In this document: one piece after another, positions 52,257 to 62,010 of the stretch | How the letters are laid out: each line of letters opens with the position of its first letter | Position numbering within the stretch: the first letter of the stretch is position 1 | Source of the DNA: an uncultured Bacteroidota bacterium | GTDB lineage: Bacteria; Bacteroidota; Bacteroidia; NS11-12g; UBA9320 | NCBI GenBank assembly: GCA_937124965.1 | Contig: CAKZLB010000016.1 | Location: 212,712 to 276,711, forward strand | Direction of reading: 5' to 3' | DNA length: 64,000 nucleotides | Notes under the pieces: model-generated | What the model saw: the letters and a program-made list of their open reading frames with translations, nothing else | Databases searched by the model: none | What the model was told of the DNA's origin: nothing | Program-made: the position numbers and the translations under genes

Positions 52257-52739
52257 CTAATAATCTTCCGAGTATTTGCCGATTTCTTTGTTGCTTCCCG
52301 TGCGTACTGTTTTGAGATAAAAGACCTTTGCATCATCTATCTTTTGACTATATAGCGTTGTGAACTGAGACCCTTTCATCGCTGCCCATTCCTCTGGGAA
52401 ATACGGCTGAAATATATTTCAGCTTACAGCTACTCTAGCATCTAAATTGATATATTTTGAGGGAATATCATCAAAAGATGTGACACCAATTTCGTCAACA
52501 ATTATTATCGAATAAGGAACATCGCTGACTTTAGAAGTTACTTGATTTTCCTCCTTTAATGGCGATTTATATGTTTCCGAATTATTGTCATCCGTATAAT
52601 CAGCACCAGTCGGGGCATAGATGAGTTGAGCATTTTCAATGCCTTTAATTGAATCGTAAGTATGCATAAATTCCTGTTGGATTTCGCCGCAAGAAGCTAG
52701 AAACATAGTTAATAGTAAAATTTGAAGTGTTTTAATCAT
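52257..52739 (-). pseudogene. Small lipoprotein gene with an in-frame stop
   Basis: The frame starts MIKTLQILLLTMFLASC (lipobox LASC) and reads 106 codons to a TGA at 52421-52419. Beyond it, the same frame continues for 53 codons without any shift to a TAG at 52259-52257, giving NIFQ-YFPEEWAAMKGSQF and ending GKYSEDY, just like the intact paralogue 55813-56295. Both genes have exactly 161 codons. At the TGA position the paralogue has CGG (Arg), so a CGA-to-TGA change explains it. Either a recent pseudogene, an error in the sequence, or a truncated but still exported 106-aa lipoprotein. Confidence 0.8.
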
Positions 52740-53186
52740 ATCCTTAAAATAGTGGTCTAAGTTATAGGTAAATACCGAATCACCTTTTGTTTAAGAAGAA
52801 GAGGTGACGCATAATGTCAAACCTTTTGATTGTGCTTCGGCAGTATTTTTACAAAAAAAAACAAGGACCTTCCCTCATTAACCTTCAGCAGCCACTTCGA
52901 AAAATCAAGAATCACACATTGTAGTTATATTATGTCTTAAACACAAAATCCAAAAATAGTCTAGAGAATATTTGCGTTTTATAAGGCTTATAATTTTCAT
53001 AATAGTTTTTAGAAGTATTGTACGAGGCAATAAATCAAAACTTTTTCATTCTATATCATTCGTTTTCTTTTTGTCCCCTAAATCTTCTTAGTTATTTCTT
53101 AGTTTGATGTTGAAACACCTGTAAACACTGGGATAATAGGTTCTGTATTGGAAAGTAAGCAACACGACCCATCCTTAATCAAATAG
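52740..53186. other. 447-bp stretch without recognisable content
   Basis: AT-rich, with no open frame of note on either strand and no clear hairpin or promoter box that I could support. It separates the lipoprotein pseudogene from the FG-GAP gene. Confidence 0.5.
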
Positions 53187-54542
53187 TCACTTAAGTATAG
53201 TAATTAATTTGGTTGTTACCAGATTATCATGAAGCACGGATAGTTTATAAATTCCAGAAGGCAAATGACTTACATATATTTTCGTTGTGTTTTTTGCTGC
53301 TTCCACATCAAATTTCATTTGCTGCCCTTGCATATTAAAGATTGCTATCTGTTCTCTGACCTCACGTCTGTCTACAAAGGCAACAGTTAAAACATCCTTG
53401 ACTGGATTTGGATAAACGCTTAGTCTATTTTGAGGTGTTAGAATAATTGCTCCAATTTCTGTTGTGTCGTTTTCATACCAAAAAACGTTCGCTCCATCAG
53501 ATATTGAGATGACGTCTATGTCTTGGTCACCATCTATATCGGTCGCATAAACGGCGGATGCTTCTTTTGCATTATTGTTGATTATCTTTTGTTCAGAAAA
53601 CAACTCGTTCCCTTTATTCTCATACCAAGCAACCTTATCATCAAACTTAGAAGCGGATAGTACATCAATGTCGCCGTCACCGTCTAAATCAGTGGCATAA
53701 ACGGAGTTGGGATGGTCTGCACTCGTTGTAATTAACATAGGAGGGGAGAAAATACCCGAGCCATTATTCTTGTACCACACAATAGAATCATCTTTACACG
53801 CCGTAAGTATGTCTAGCGCGCTATCTCCGTCTATGTCAATCATATGGATCGACGTTGTATGGGTTGCACTGTTATGAATTAAGTACGGTTCGGAAAAGCC
53901 ATCGTTACCCAAATTTTCATACCATCTGAGTTCGCCGCCCCACAAGGTAGCGGAGAGCACGTCTACGTCGCCATCACCGTCCAAATCTCCGGCTCGCACT
54001 AAAGGATAATCGTCATAACTTTTCCTCTGAAAAATCATTTTTCTAGTGGAGAAAGTGCCGCTACCGTTGTTTTCAAACCAAAAAATCTTTTGATCATTTT
54101 CTGCGGTTGCAAGCACGTCCATATCGCCATCACCATCTAAGTCTTGAGCATACACCGACCAAAACCAATCCCATTCGATTTCTATCATTACTTTCTCCGT
54201 AGAAAAGCCACCTTTTCCATCATTTTCACACCATACGACCCGGTAACTATGGCAAAGTATAACGTCCAAATCGTTGTCGCCATCTAAATCAGCCGCGAAC
54301 GCCGAAGCTTGTTTTTCAGATTGGTCGCCAATTGTATGTTTCTCAAAACGGCCACTACCTAAATTCTTATACCACCGGTTAGGTAATAGGATGTCCATGT
54401 CTTCATCTCCATCTAAATCAAATGCATTTACATTTTGTTCCTTTGAAAAATGGCTAGTTCCAATTGCTTTTTTATCCGAAAACTGCGCTTGGGATGTTAT
54501 CGCTGTTATAAGTATGGTTATGACTGTGATGCTTATTTTCAT
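53187..54542 (-). CDS. FG-GAP/VCBS-repeat T9SS-secreted protein
   Basis: A 451-aa secreted protein: signal peptide MKISITVITILITAITSQA, then about seven ~45-residue repeats each with a calcium loop of the form DLDGDgDmDvL (e.g. FDLDGDEDMDILL, ADLDGDNDLDVIL, DIDGDSALDIL) followed by WYeN.G.G.Fs, forming an FG-GAP-like beta-propeller. C-terminal sorting domain: LSVYPNPVKDVLTV, GIYKLSV, TTKLITILK. Probable Ca-binding surface protein; no enzymatic motif. Confidence 0.9.
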   Translation of the reverse strand: MKISITVITILITAITSQAQFSDKKAIGTSHFSKEQNVNAFDLDGDEDMDILLPNRWYKNLGSGRFEKHTIGDQSEKQASAFAADLDGDNDLDVILCHSYRVVWCENDGKGGFSTEKVMIEIEWDWFWSVYAQDLDGDGDMDVLATAENDQKIFWFENNGSGTFSTRKMIFQRKSYDDYPLVRAGDLDGDGDVDVLSATLWGGELRWYENLGNDGFSEPYLIHNSATHTTSIHMIDIDGDSALDILTACKDDSIVWYKNNGSGIFSPPMLITTSADHPNSVYATDLDGDGDIDVLSASKFDDKVAWYENKGNELFSEQKIINNNAKEASAVYATDIDGDQDIDVISISDGANVFWYENDTTEIGAIILTPQNRLSVYPNPVKDVLTVAFVDRREVREQIAIFNMQGQQMKFDVEAAKNTTKIYVSHLPSGIYKLSVLHDNLVTTKLITILK

Positions 54543-54996
54543 GTCGCTTTATCTTTTGAATGGAGCGTCGAGACGCGAAATTTAAACTTTTCAAATCAAA
54601 AAAAATGATCCGTGTCAAATTATGTTTCTGACCAAACGACCATTTTTGTTCAAGCACATTGTTTTTAACACCTGTTTGTATTTATCAAGACGTATACAAC
54701 TTATATGTTGCTAACAACGATACTTTTTCCAGAAAATGGCCAGAGTTTGGTATGACCAAATTTGCTGAAAAAATACGATTTGACATGTCTCACTATTTAT
54801 GAGTGTCCACAAATAAAGAGCCATATATATCAGACAAACCGATTGTTTTTAGATAAAGTCGTAAACGTAAGATTCCTAGTTTGGACGAAATAAGTGGAAT
54901 ACAACGTAGTCATGCAAATATTAAGGAGACAAATTCTTTATGGAATACGAAATCGCTTCTTTTTAGTCTAGTGTTAAACGTTAAGGCAAAACCCAA
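54543..54996. other. 454-bp stretch without recognisable content
   Basis: No gene is supported. Weak matches to the -7 consensus occur (TAAATTTC on the minus strand near 54580), too imperfect to call as the promoter of the FG-GAP gene. Confidence 0.5.
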
Positions 54997-55725
54997 TTAC
55001 TTAAAAGTTATCTTGTTATCGGAATCCCAAACAGCTTCAAGATTTTCCTCTTCTATTTGCCCTTCTTTACTAAAACTTCCTGAGCCGTCATTATTTATTT
55101 CAAAATTCCAAGAGAGATGCTGCGAAGACGATCCAAATCTAATGGACGAATCCGTTCTGTCCCAATACTCACCACCAGAACTAAAATCAAAGTCCAAAGA
55201 CCCCGAGGACTTATCTCGTAATTGAGAAACGGCATAATTAAATAATAAACCCTTCTTTTCTACAAAATCATACTCTTCATTACGGTAGTAAAAGATGGAG
55301 TCTGTATTTGTGCTATCTACATACGTTCCGATATAATGGTCATTTGAAATATTAATTCTTCTTCTGTAAGAGTTCCTACTGTAATCTGTGCTACTAGAAT
55401 CCCAAATTTTATTTACCTGCTGATACTGATCTGTAACCGCAAACAAACTATCAATATAAAATTCGAATGATTCTTTAGTTGAGTTAAAGTTGGCCTGCAA
55501 TGTTTTTACTTTATCATTATCTTGAGGGTCGTATTGGAAATCTGGTAAGACTAACGTCGAGGTGTTCCCAAATAATACAGGAAAATCAACCGGAAGTAAT
55601 TCGGGTACTTCCGTCTTTATTTCGGGCGTTGGTTCATCGTCTTTACAACCGAAAGTGCAAAGAATTATGCATAAAGCTAATACTTGAAAAATTGATTTTT
55701 TGGGGATTATTACTTGAAATGCCAT
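54997..55725 (-). CDS. Uncharacterised lipoprotein
   Basis: A 242-aa lipoprotein, signal MAFQVIIPKKSIFQVLALCIILCTFGC (positions 55725 downward), lipobox TFGC, followed by an acidic, Pro-rich tether (KDDEPTPEIKTEVPE). The mature part is rich in Ser, Asp and Tyr and predicted mostly beta, with repeated short Ser/Gly runs. I recognise no family. It lies between the FG-GAP gene and the intact small lipoprotein, all on the same strand. Confidence 0.7.
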   Translation of the reverse strand: MAFQVIIPKKSIFQVLALCIILCTFGCKDDEPTPEIKTEVPELLPVDFPVLFGNTSTLVLPDFQYDPQDNDKVKTLQANFNSTKESFEFYIDSLFAVTDQYQQVNKIWDSSSTDYSRNSYRRRINISNDHYIGTYVDSTNTDSIFYYRNEEYDFVEKKGLLFNYAVSQLRDKSSGSLDFDFSSGGEYWDRTDSSIRFGSSSQHLSWNFEINNDGSGSFSKEGQIEEENLEAVWDSDNKITFK

Positions 55726-55812
55726 ATCCAAATCTAAAAAAAAAACGTAAAGTGTAAAAAAAATGCATATTGTGTTGATAGTTTTAGACCAAAATAACTC
55801 GCTTGCACGACC

Positions 55813-56295
55813 CTAATAATCCTCCGAGTATTTGCCGATTTCTTTGTTGGTTCCAGTGTGAACTGTTTTGAGGTAAAATATCGCTGCATCATTATCATTT
55901 TGAATGTATAATGTGCTGAACTGAGAACCTTTCATAGCCGCCCATTCGTCTGGGAAATAGGACTGAAATATATTCCGACTTACTTCAATCGTCGCATCCA
56001 TATTGATGAATTTTGCTGGAATATCCTCAAACGATGTCATGCCAATTTCGTCAGAAAGTATTATGGAATGTAAAGCTTCACTAACTCTAGGTATTAATTT
56101 CTTGTCTTTCTGTAGTCTAAATTTTAACACTTCAAGATTTGAACCATCTTCGATATCGGCACCGGTCGGAGTATATATGAGTTGAGCGGTGTTAATGCCT
56201 TCTGTTGACGTATAAGTATGTATAAACTCTTCTTGAGTTTTAGCACAAGATGAAAAAATTGCGGTCAGTATTATTAGTTGGAAGATTTTGGCCAT
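55813..56295 (-). CDS. Small lipoprotein, intact paralogue of the 52257-52739 pseudogene
   Basis: A 160-aa lipoprotein from the ATG at 56295 (MAKIFQLIILTAIFSSC, lipobox FSSC); an upstream start at 56349 would add 18 residues that are not signal-like, and the paralogue fixes the shorter length. Conserved blocks between the two: EEF.HTY, AQLIY.PTGAD, EIG.TSF.DIP, N-(I/L)-DA, NIFQ-YFP-EWAAMKGSQF and NKEIGKYSEDY. Family and function unknown. Confidence 0.75.
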   Translation of the reverse strand: MAKIFQLIILTAIFSSCAKTQEEFIHTYTSTEGINTAQLIYTPTGADIEDGSNLEVLKFRLQKDKKLIPRVSEALHSIILSDEIGMTSFEDIPAKFINMDATIEVSRNIFQSYFPDEWAAMKGSQFSTLYIQNDNDAAIFYLKTVHTGTNKEIGKYSEDY

Positions 56296-56476
56296 TATAT
56301 AAATATTAGGTGACCAAGATATAGGTTTTGATTTGTTTTGTCTCTCCATAATTAAACATTAATTTGCATGGGGCTTGTGTGGTTAATAGGTGCAATCATG
56401 CTAAAGTAACCCTTAATCGGGTATCGATAAGTAGCTTAAACCCTACGTATTCGTTTTGTTAACTTAAAAATCAGTT

Positions 56477-57097
56477 ATGAAAAAGGTCATTTTTGTTACA
56501 CTCTTGGTAAGTTGTCTCTCGACACTATTTTCACAAACTATAAAGCCACAACCTTCTTTGAAAAAGGTGCGATTTGGGTTTGGAATAGGAGTAAACGTGT
56601 CCAATCTAGCCTATGATGAAAAACTGCCAGAATTTGCCACCATAGAGCAAGGAGCTGGATATAGAGTCAGTGGACTAGCGCATTATGAGGTGTCTAACTG
56701 GCTATCTTTATCGCCGAAGGCAGCCATTTCTTTCCACCATAGTAAGGTGATTTTTAGAGGTGCTAAACAGAACAAAATCGAATACCAGATAATGCCCGTT
56801 GCTTTTGAATTTATGTTTCATGCCGTTTTGAAAAAAGAAAGTCAAAAACTAAGTCCGTATTTAATAGTTGGACCAAACATACGAGTGCCATTAAGTCCAG
56901 AGCCAAGTGATACGATTAGTTATTCTACAAATTCGGACATAGCGATCGATGTTGGCATTGGGCTGGACAAGGCATTTGAGTATTTTTATTTTGCTCCTGA
57001 ACTCAGGTATTCCTATGGACTATTAAACTTAAGTCAAAATCCAGAAGTACCCAATTTACGTCTTCACAGTATTGCAGTTGTGTTTACCTTTAGATAG
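56477..57097 (+). CDS. PorT-like outer-membrane beta-barrel protein
   Basis: A 206-aa exported protein with signal peptide MKKVIFVTLLVSCLSTLFSQ. The mature part shows alternating strands typical of the small PorT-family/OMP_b-brl_2 barrels (FGFGIGVNVSNLAY, WLSLSPKAAISFHH, YLIVGPNIRVPL, FYFAPELRYSYGL) and ends in a C-terminal Phe-Arg after a strand. It is divergent from the small lipoprotein gene. Confidence 0.78.
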   Translation: MKKVIFVTLLVSCLSTLFSQTIKPQPSLKKVRFGFGIGVNVSNLAYDEKLPEFATIEQGAGYRVSGLAHYEVSNWLSLSPKAAISFHHSKVIFRGAKQNKIEYQIMPVAFEFMFHAVLKKESQKLSPYLIVGPNIRVPLSPEPSDTISYSTNSDIAIDVGIGLDKAFEYFYFAPELRYSYGLLNLSQNPEVPNLRLHSIAVVFTFR

Positions 57098-57293
57098 TTA
57101 ATTGGTATCGTTACCCGTTGTTAAGATAATCTTACCGGATATGCAAAACCGTACCAACAGCTATATCAACCTATAGACCAATGAGGTCAGGGCTATTTGT
57201 GTTTTTTTTGACATGAATTGTATAGTGGGGGGACAAGTATTGCAGAACAATAAAAATTACCGACTATTGAACCTCATATAAAAACAGAACTCA

Positions 57294-58646
57294 ATGTCGA
57301 ATAACTTAACAGTACACCCTAAGGGTCTCTACGTTCTCTTCTTTACCGAGATGTGGGAACGATTCTCGTATTACGGAATGCGAGCAATATTTGTCTTGTA
57401 TCTGGCGGCAAAGGCAACTGGAGTGAACCCTGGAGTTGGTTGGGAAAAAGCGGACGCATTAGCCCTGTATGGCTGGTACACCATGATGGTTTATGTACTT
57501 GCTGTTCCTGGTGGAATTATTGCTGATCGGTTGTTGGGCCAGAAGAAAACAGTGATGTTGGGTGGTATACTTTTATGTATCGGTCACTTTATACTCGCGT
57601 TAGACAGTTTGCAGGCATTTTATGTTGGATGTGTTTTTATTGTTTTAGGTGTTGGTGCTCTGAAACCAAATATTTCATCGATGGTTGGTTCATTGTATAA
57701 AAGGAATGATCCGAACAGAACAAAAGGGTTCACGTTGTTTTATATCGGGATAAACATTGGAGCATTTTCTGCACCTTTATTGGTTGGATATGTCGGAGAA
57801 ACAATTAATTGGCATTATGGTTTTGGACTTGCAGGAATTGGGATGCTTCTTGGCCAAGCGGTATATATTTGGGGCCAAAAATATTTGAAAGGTATTGGAG
57901 AATTTGTGCCGAAACAACTGGATGCTCAGTCTGGAAGAATAGCGAAAGTCCCGTTAACAAAGATTGAAAAAGATCGAATGATAGTTCTGGGACTCACGTT
58001 TTTAATCGCAATTGTCTTTTGGGGAGCCTATGAGCAAGCTGGCGGTTTAATGAATCTCTTTACCAAAGAGTCGATAAATAGGTCCGTAGGAAGTTTCACT
58101 GTCCCAACAAGTTGGTTTCAAGCGCTACATGCCTTTTACGTAATCTTAATTGGTGTACCAGTGGCTTTTATCTGGAATCAGTTACGTAAAAAAGGCAAGC
58201 CAAATTCTACAATTTTTAAAATGGGAGTAGGAACTATTGTCACAGGCTTAGGGTTTGTTTTCTTGGCAAAAGCTGCCTATGACGCATCGACGTTAACTTC
58301 GGGACAAGCATCAATGCTTTGGGTTCTTGCAGCATATCTGTTGCACGTAATTGGTGAATTAAGCATTTCTCCCGTTATCCTGAATTTTATAACAAAGTTG
58401 GCACCGATTAAATATGTATCTATGATGATGGGCTTGTATTTCTGCGCGAGTGGATTGGGCAACAAACTGGCTGGTGTACTCGGCGAAGCAGCATTTGAAG
58501 ACTCCAGTCCGTTTGCCATTTTTGTAGGAATTACAGTTTTTTGTGTTGTGTTCGGCACCCTCCTAATCGTGTTAGTGAAAAAACTCAATGCGCTTACACA
58601 CGGAGCAGATGTAGAGATTGAGTCTGATCCGGTTGAGGCTGCTTAA
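57294..58646 (+). CDS. POT-family proton-dependent oligopeptide transporter
   Basis: A 450-aa MFS transporter with about 12 membrane segments. FFTEMWERFSYYGMRAIFVLYL at residues ~16-37 is the ExxERFxYYG signature for proton-coupled peptide uptake, and GGIIADRLLGQKKTVMLGG is the MFS loop 2-3 motif. YIGINIGAFSAPLLVGYVGE and FWGAYEQAGG are also family blocks. It probably imports di- and tripeptides. Length slightly below 500, as in some Bacteroidota homologues. Confidence 0.9.
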   Translation: MSNNLTVHPKGLYVLFFTEMWERFSYYGMRAIFVLYLAAKATGVNPGVGWEKADALALYGWYTMMVYVLAVPGGIIADRLLGQKKTVMLGGILLCIGHFILALDSLQAFYVGCVFIVLGVGALKPNISSMVGSLYKRNDPNRTKGFTLFYIGINIGAFSAPLLVGYVGETINWHYGFGLAGIGMLLGQAVYIWGQKYLKGIGEFVPKQLDAQSGRIAKVPLTKIEKDRMIVLGLTFLIAIVFWGAYEQAGGLMNLFTKESINRSVGSFTVPTSWFQALHAFYVILIGVPVAFIWNQLRKKGKPNSTIFKMGVGTIVTGLGFVFLAKAAYDASTLTSGQASMLWVLAAYLLHVIGELSISPVILNFITKLAPIKYVSMMMGLYFCASGLGNKLAGVLGEAAFEDSSPFAIFVGITVFCVVFGTLLIVLVKKLNALTHGADVEIESDPVEAA

Positions 58647-59126
58647 GAAACAAACATTACTAGTGCAATTATTCATACAATACAAACTCGGACAAGTATG
58701 TTAGCGTTGTGAGAATTGTGGTCTTACATTACTAGTTGTTCTATTTGCCACGAGATACCACTTCATCTACTAATACTCCGGTATAATAAGTTGTTGTTTG
58801 TTTGGAAGTTAGTTATGTAAATGACCTCTTCGTTTTTCAATAGAGTCTGTTTAGACAATATTTTTTTCGCTTACTGGAATAGGTGACATTTATTTGAAAT
58901 GCAGCATTTGATGGTTGGTCAACACTAATCAGGGATATACAGCTTTGCACTATTGTTCCTGCAAAATAAACATAAGTAAAGAATGTGCAATACACTCTAT
59001 AGTGCTAGCAATATTACAACCCTGTAGTTGGTTCGGAACGACTAAATGAGCTATTTAATTTCTATGTTTTGAGGTATTTTATTGTATTATTGTTTGCACG
59101 AAAACAAACAGAAAACCACTTTGAAT
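58647..59126. other. 480-bp stretch without recognisable content
   Basis: No gene on either strand. TATTGTTTG near 59090 approximates a -7 box for the following gene but has one base too many between TA and TTTG. Confidence 0.5.
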
Positions 59127-61337
59127 ATGAAAAAACTAACTGCATTGAAATGGGCACTAACTCTCTTGGTTGTCTCAATATATAGCTTGGATACGTCTGC
59201 ACAATGGAAGGAGATTTCACATCCCTTCACATGGTCTGAATTTCTAGGGTTACAAACTTTTGGAGAGGATACAGTCATTGTATCAACTTTTGCAATTTCA
59301 ACATCTAAACAGTCGGTTTCAAAAACAGTTGACGGAGGAAACAATTGGTCAGAAATTGTTGATGGGGCTAGTGTTTTTAGTTTTTGTAATTCGAAAAGGG
59401 GAATCTATTTAAAATCAGATAAAGTTTTTCAAACAACAAATAGTGGGAATACATGGAAAGAAATGCGCGGTTTTGCGTCACTCCAAAATGGAATACAAAT
59501 AGATGACACTTCTGTCATTGTTCAATATAAGGACGGTGGGAAAGATCAGTTGATTTTGACAACCGATAATGGGGCTAAATGGACAAAACTAAATTTACCT
59601 TACGATAAAATAAACGGGGACAAGCCAATCATATATGATATCCAAGTAAAAAACATTAACGAAATTTATATAATTGGTGAAGACTCCAAGTCCAACTATA
59701 ATCATATTTATGCTACTAATGATAAGGGGAAGTCTTGGTCAGATAATAATACAAACAAGAAATACAACTTACAAAATGGTTTTGCACATATTAAAGTAGT
59801 TCAAGACTCAATTTATATGGTCACTGGACAAGGAGAAATAGAGATTTCAAAGGATTATGGCAAAACATGGAACAAAACAAGTTTCTTTTCTAAAGGTGGT
59901 TTTTATAGCGCAAACCTTTTAGATTATTACAATGATAAATTTATTATGGCAAGCTGTACTCTTTCCTGGGATTCAAGTAAAGTATTCGCTGTTACTAAAG
60001 ATTTAGGAAAGAACTGGGAATGGTTGTCAGTATCAAATAGTACATCACAATATGATTACGTTGAAAAAATTGCCATGTTTGATTCAACTGTCGGTTATGC
60101 TATTTCAGATATGGGTCTGTTTAAATTTAAGAAAACACCATGTTCGAATTCTATAATAAATTTCGAACTAGGGGTGGATACATTTGGGTGCTCAAAACTA
60201 GTACTTGATTTAGAGAACAATACGGAATTAATTGGCTATAAATGGAGTACCGGCGATACAACTCCGACGTTAAATATTGATAAATCCGGCTCATATTCCG
60301 TTGAGGTTTTTGACAAACAAATGTGTTCAGCAATAGACACTATTAGTGTCAATATCGTTGAATTGCCAGTAGTTACGCTAAATGATACAACGGTTTGTGG
60401 TGATTCAATAAACTTATTTCCAGGAGTTCACCATAGTTATTTATGGAGTGACGGTTCAATTGAAGAGCAATTACACGTTGATTCCTCTGGAGTTTTTTGG
60501 GTTGAGGTGGTCGATACATTTGGTTGTAGTTCTATGGATACGGTATCCGTTGAGATAATTAAACCAATGCACCTATCATTAGGAGAGGATAAAATATTAA
60601 ACAAACCATTTACGCTTAGTATTGAGGCAAAAGTTCAGGCGGATACATATAAATGGAATAACGGAGATACAACAAAATCCATAACTGTAACCGATTGGGG
60701 TAATTACAGTGTTGAGGTTAAAAATAAATGTGAAACTAAAAGCGATACAATTGCTATTGGTTATTGTGAAGCTGCTTACTACTTTTTTAAAGATACGAGT
60801 AGTTTATATAGTGTAACAATAGTCGATACAAGTAAAGGGGCAAATCTAAACTATATATGGTCTTTCGGTGATGGTGATACTTCACATAGTACTAACCCTT
60901 CTCATGATTATAAAAACTTTGGGAAATACGAAGTTTGTTTAAACGTGATGAATTCTAATTGCTCTGATATTATTTGTGACTCAATTGGTTTAGACTCAAC
61001 TGGAAAACTTTATAAAAAAACGGGATTTAGGATTAATGTGATTGATGAATCAAAACTTGGAATAACACCCTTTAGTTATAAGTTAAGTGACAATTTAAAG
61101 TACTATCCGAATCCAAATAATGGACATTTCTTTATTAGGTCGGATGATATTGTTTTTAACAAAGATATAAGACTTAAAATATTCAATACTTTGGGTGAGG
61201 TTATTCAACATGAACACAGTTTGGCCCATGAATCAACAATAGAGGTAAAAATGAAAACAGTAGTTCCAGGGATATATTTTATAGAAATTAGTCAACCTCA
61301 TTATAAGTCTCTAACCATGAAGCTTATAGTTGATTAA
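59127..61337 (+). CDS. T9SS-secreted protein with BNR-type propeller and PKD domain
   Basis: A 736-aa protein from the ATG at 59127 (MKKLTALKWALTLLVVSIYSLDTSAQ signal); the ATG-less frame upstream from 59082 is not needed. Residues ~25-340 form a sialidase/Ycf48-like propeller with BNR Asp boxes (SKTVDGGNNWSEI, FQTTNSGNTWKEM, LTTDNGAKWTKL, ATNDKGKSWSD, ISKDYGKTWNKT). Then come three Cys-containing beta repeats (YKWSTGDTTPTLNI, YLWSDGS, YKWNNGDTTKSITV) and a PKD domain (YIWSFGDGDTSHSTNPSHDY). The sorting domain has KYYPNPNNGHFFI. No glycosidase active site was identified, so a binding rather than hydrolytic role is likely. Confidence 0.85.
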   Translation: MKKLTALKWALTLLVVSIYSLDTSAQWKEISHPFTWSEFLGLQTFGEDTVIVSTFAISTSKQSVSKTVDGGNNWSEIVDGASVFSFCNSKRGIYLKSDKVFQTTNSGNTWKEMRGFASLQNGIQIDDTSVIVQYKDGGKDQLILTTDNGAKWTKLNLPYDKINGDKPIIYDIQVKNINEIYIIGEDSKSNYNHIYATNDKGKSWSDNNTNKKYNLQNGFAHIKVVQDSIYMVTGQGEIEISKDYGKTWNKTSFFSKGGFYSANLLDYYNDKFIMASCTLSWDSSKVFAVTKDLGKNWEWLSVSNSTSQYDYVEKIAMFDSTVGYAISDMGLFKFKKTPCSNSIINFELGVDTFGCSKLVLDLENNTELIGYKWSTGDTTPTLNIDKSGSYSVEVFDKQMCSAIDTISVNIVELPVVTLNDTTVCGDSINLFPGVHHSYLWSDGSIEEQLHVDSSGVFWVEVVDTFGCSSMDTVSVEIIKPMHLSLGEDKILNKPFTLSIEAKVQADTYKWNNGDTTKSITVTDWGNYSVEVKNKCETKSDTIAIGYCEAAYYFFKDTSSLYSVTIVDTSKGANLNYIWSFGDGDTSHSTNPSHDYKNFGKYEVCLNVMNSNCSDIICDSIGLDSTGKLYKKTGFRINVIDESKLGITPFSYKLSDNLKYYPNPNNGHFFIRSDDIVFNKDIRLKIFNTLGEVIQHEHSLAHESTIEVKMKTVVPGIYFIEISQPHYKSLTMKLIVD

Positions 61338-61555
61338 ACAAGTGCTTCTGAGAAATTAAGGGTTTATTTAGCGATCAAACTACTATCCGACAACATTAGA
61401 TATGAAATGTGAGGCAGTTACTTGCCAATCTATCGCATTAGTACTCGATTTAGCCTGGATTATGTAAGAATTTCTATTGCATGTTTCTGGTTTATAATTC
61501 AATTTAGTAGTTCATATAACTCATTGAATGTGTTTGACCGAAGCAAAAACGAGGT

Positions 61556-61581
61556 AAAAAAAAAGACCGCAAGTGCGGCCT
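61556..61581 (-). terminator. Intrinsic terminator of the TM2 gene
   Basis: On the minus strand AGGCCGC-ACTT-GCGGTCT (61581-61564, one G-U pair) is followed by T8-T9. It lies 22 bp after the stop of the TM2 gene. Confidence 0.85.
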
Positions 61582-61603
61582 TTTAAATTCTTTTAGGAGA
61601 CGA

Positions 61604-61975
61604 TTATAGAGTTGTATCGTATGGTCCATTTTTTGGTTCTAGGTCGCCAGTGATTATCATGATGAGATCAATCAATGACCAGATTCCTAATCCACCTAAT
61701 GTCAACAGTTGAATAATTCCAATTCCAGTGTACCCTAAATAAAATCTGTGGATACCTAAACCTCCAACAAACAACGCAAGCAACAGCGCAACTAACTGGC
61801 TTTTTTCTCCCGAAGTGGGTGTTGGTGCAGGTGTCGCAACTTCATCTAGAGTTTGTTCGATTTCAATGGTAGTTAGGTCACTTGATTTTTGTTTTACCGG
61901 AAAGGCTGCAAAGCTTTGTGAGGTAAGTAACACAAGTGTTAAAAGCAGTGTACCTAATTTTAAATTTAGTTTCAT
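61604..61975 (-). CDS. TM2 domain-containing membrane protein
   Basis: A 123-aa protein. It has a signal-like N-terminus (MKLNLKLGTLLLTLVLLTSQSFA), a Thr/Pro-rich spacer and a TM2 domain (KSQLVALLLALFVGGLGIHRFYLGY, then GLGIWSLIDLIMIITGD): two membrane helices joined by a short loop containing the DRF-like HRF. Function of bacterial TM2 proteins is not established. Confidence 0.88.
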   Translation of the reverse strand: MKLNLKLGTLLLTLVLLTSQSFAAFPVKQKSSDLTTIEIEQTLDEVATPAPTPTSGEKSQLVALLLALFVGGLGIHRFYLGYTGIGIIQLLTLGGLGIWSLIDLIMIITGDLEPKNGPYDTTL

Positions 61976-61981
61976 AATATT

Positions 61982-61997
61982 GTTCTAATTTTAGAAC
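61982..61997. promoter_or_regulatory. Perfect inverted repeat in a 35-bp divergent promoter region
   Basis: GTTCTAA-TT-TTAGAAC (7+2+7) sits between the divergent starts at 61975 and 62011. Its position suits an operator controlling both genes. On the plus strand it contains TAATTTTA, one base off the -7 consensus. Confidence 0.45.
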
Positions 61998-62010
61998 GCT
62001 AAGTTATCAA

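Noticed and set aside
52419-52421. In-frame TGA read as selenocysteine or recoded
   Set aside because: The paralogue has Arg here, not Cys, and no SECIS-like hairpin or sel gene is visible. Other genes in the window use TGA as a normal stop.
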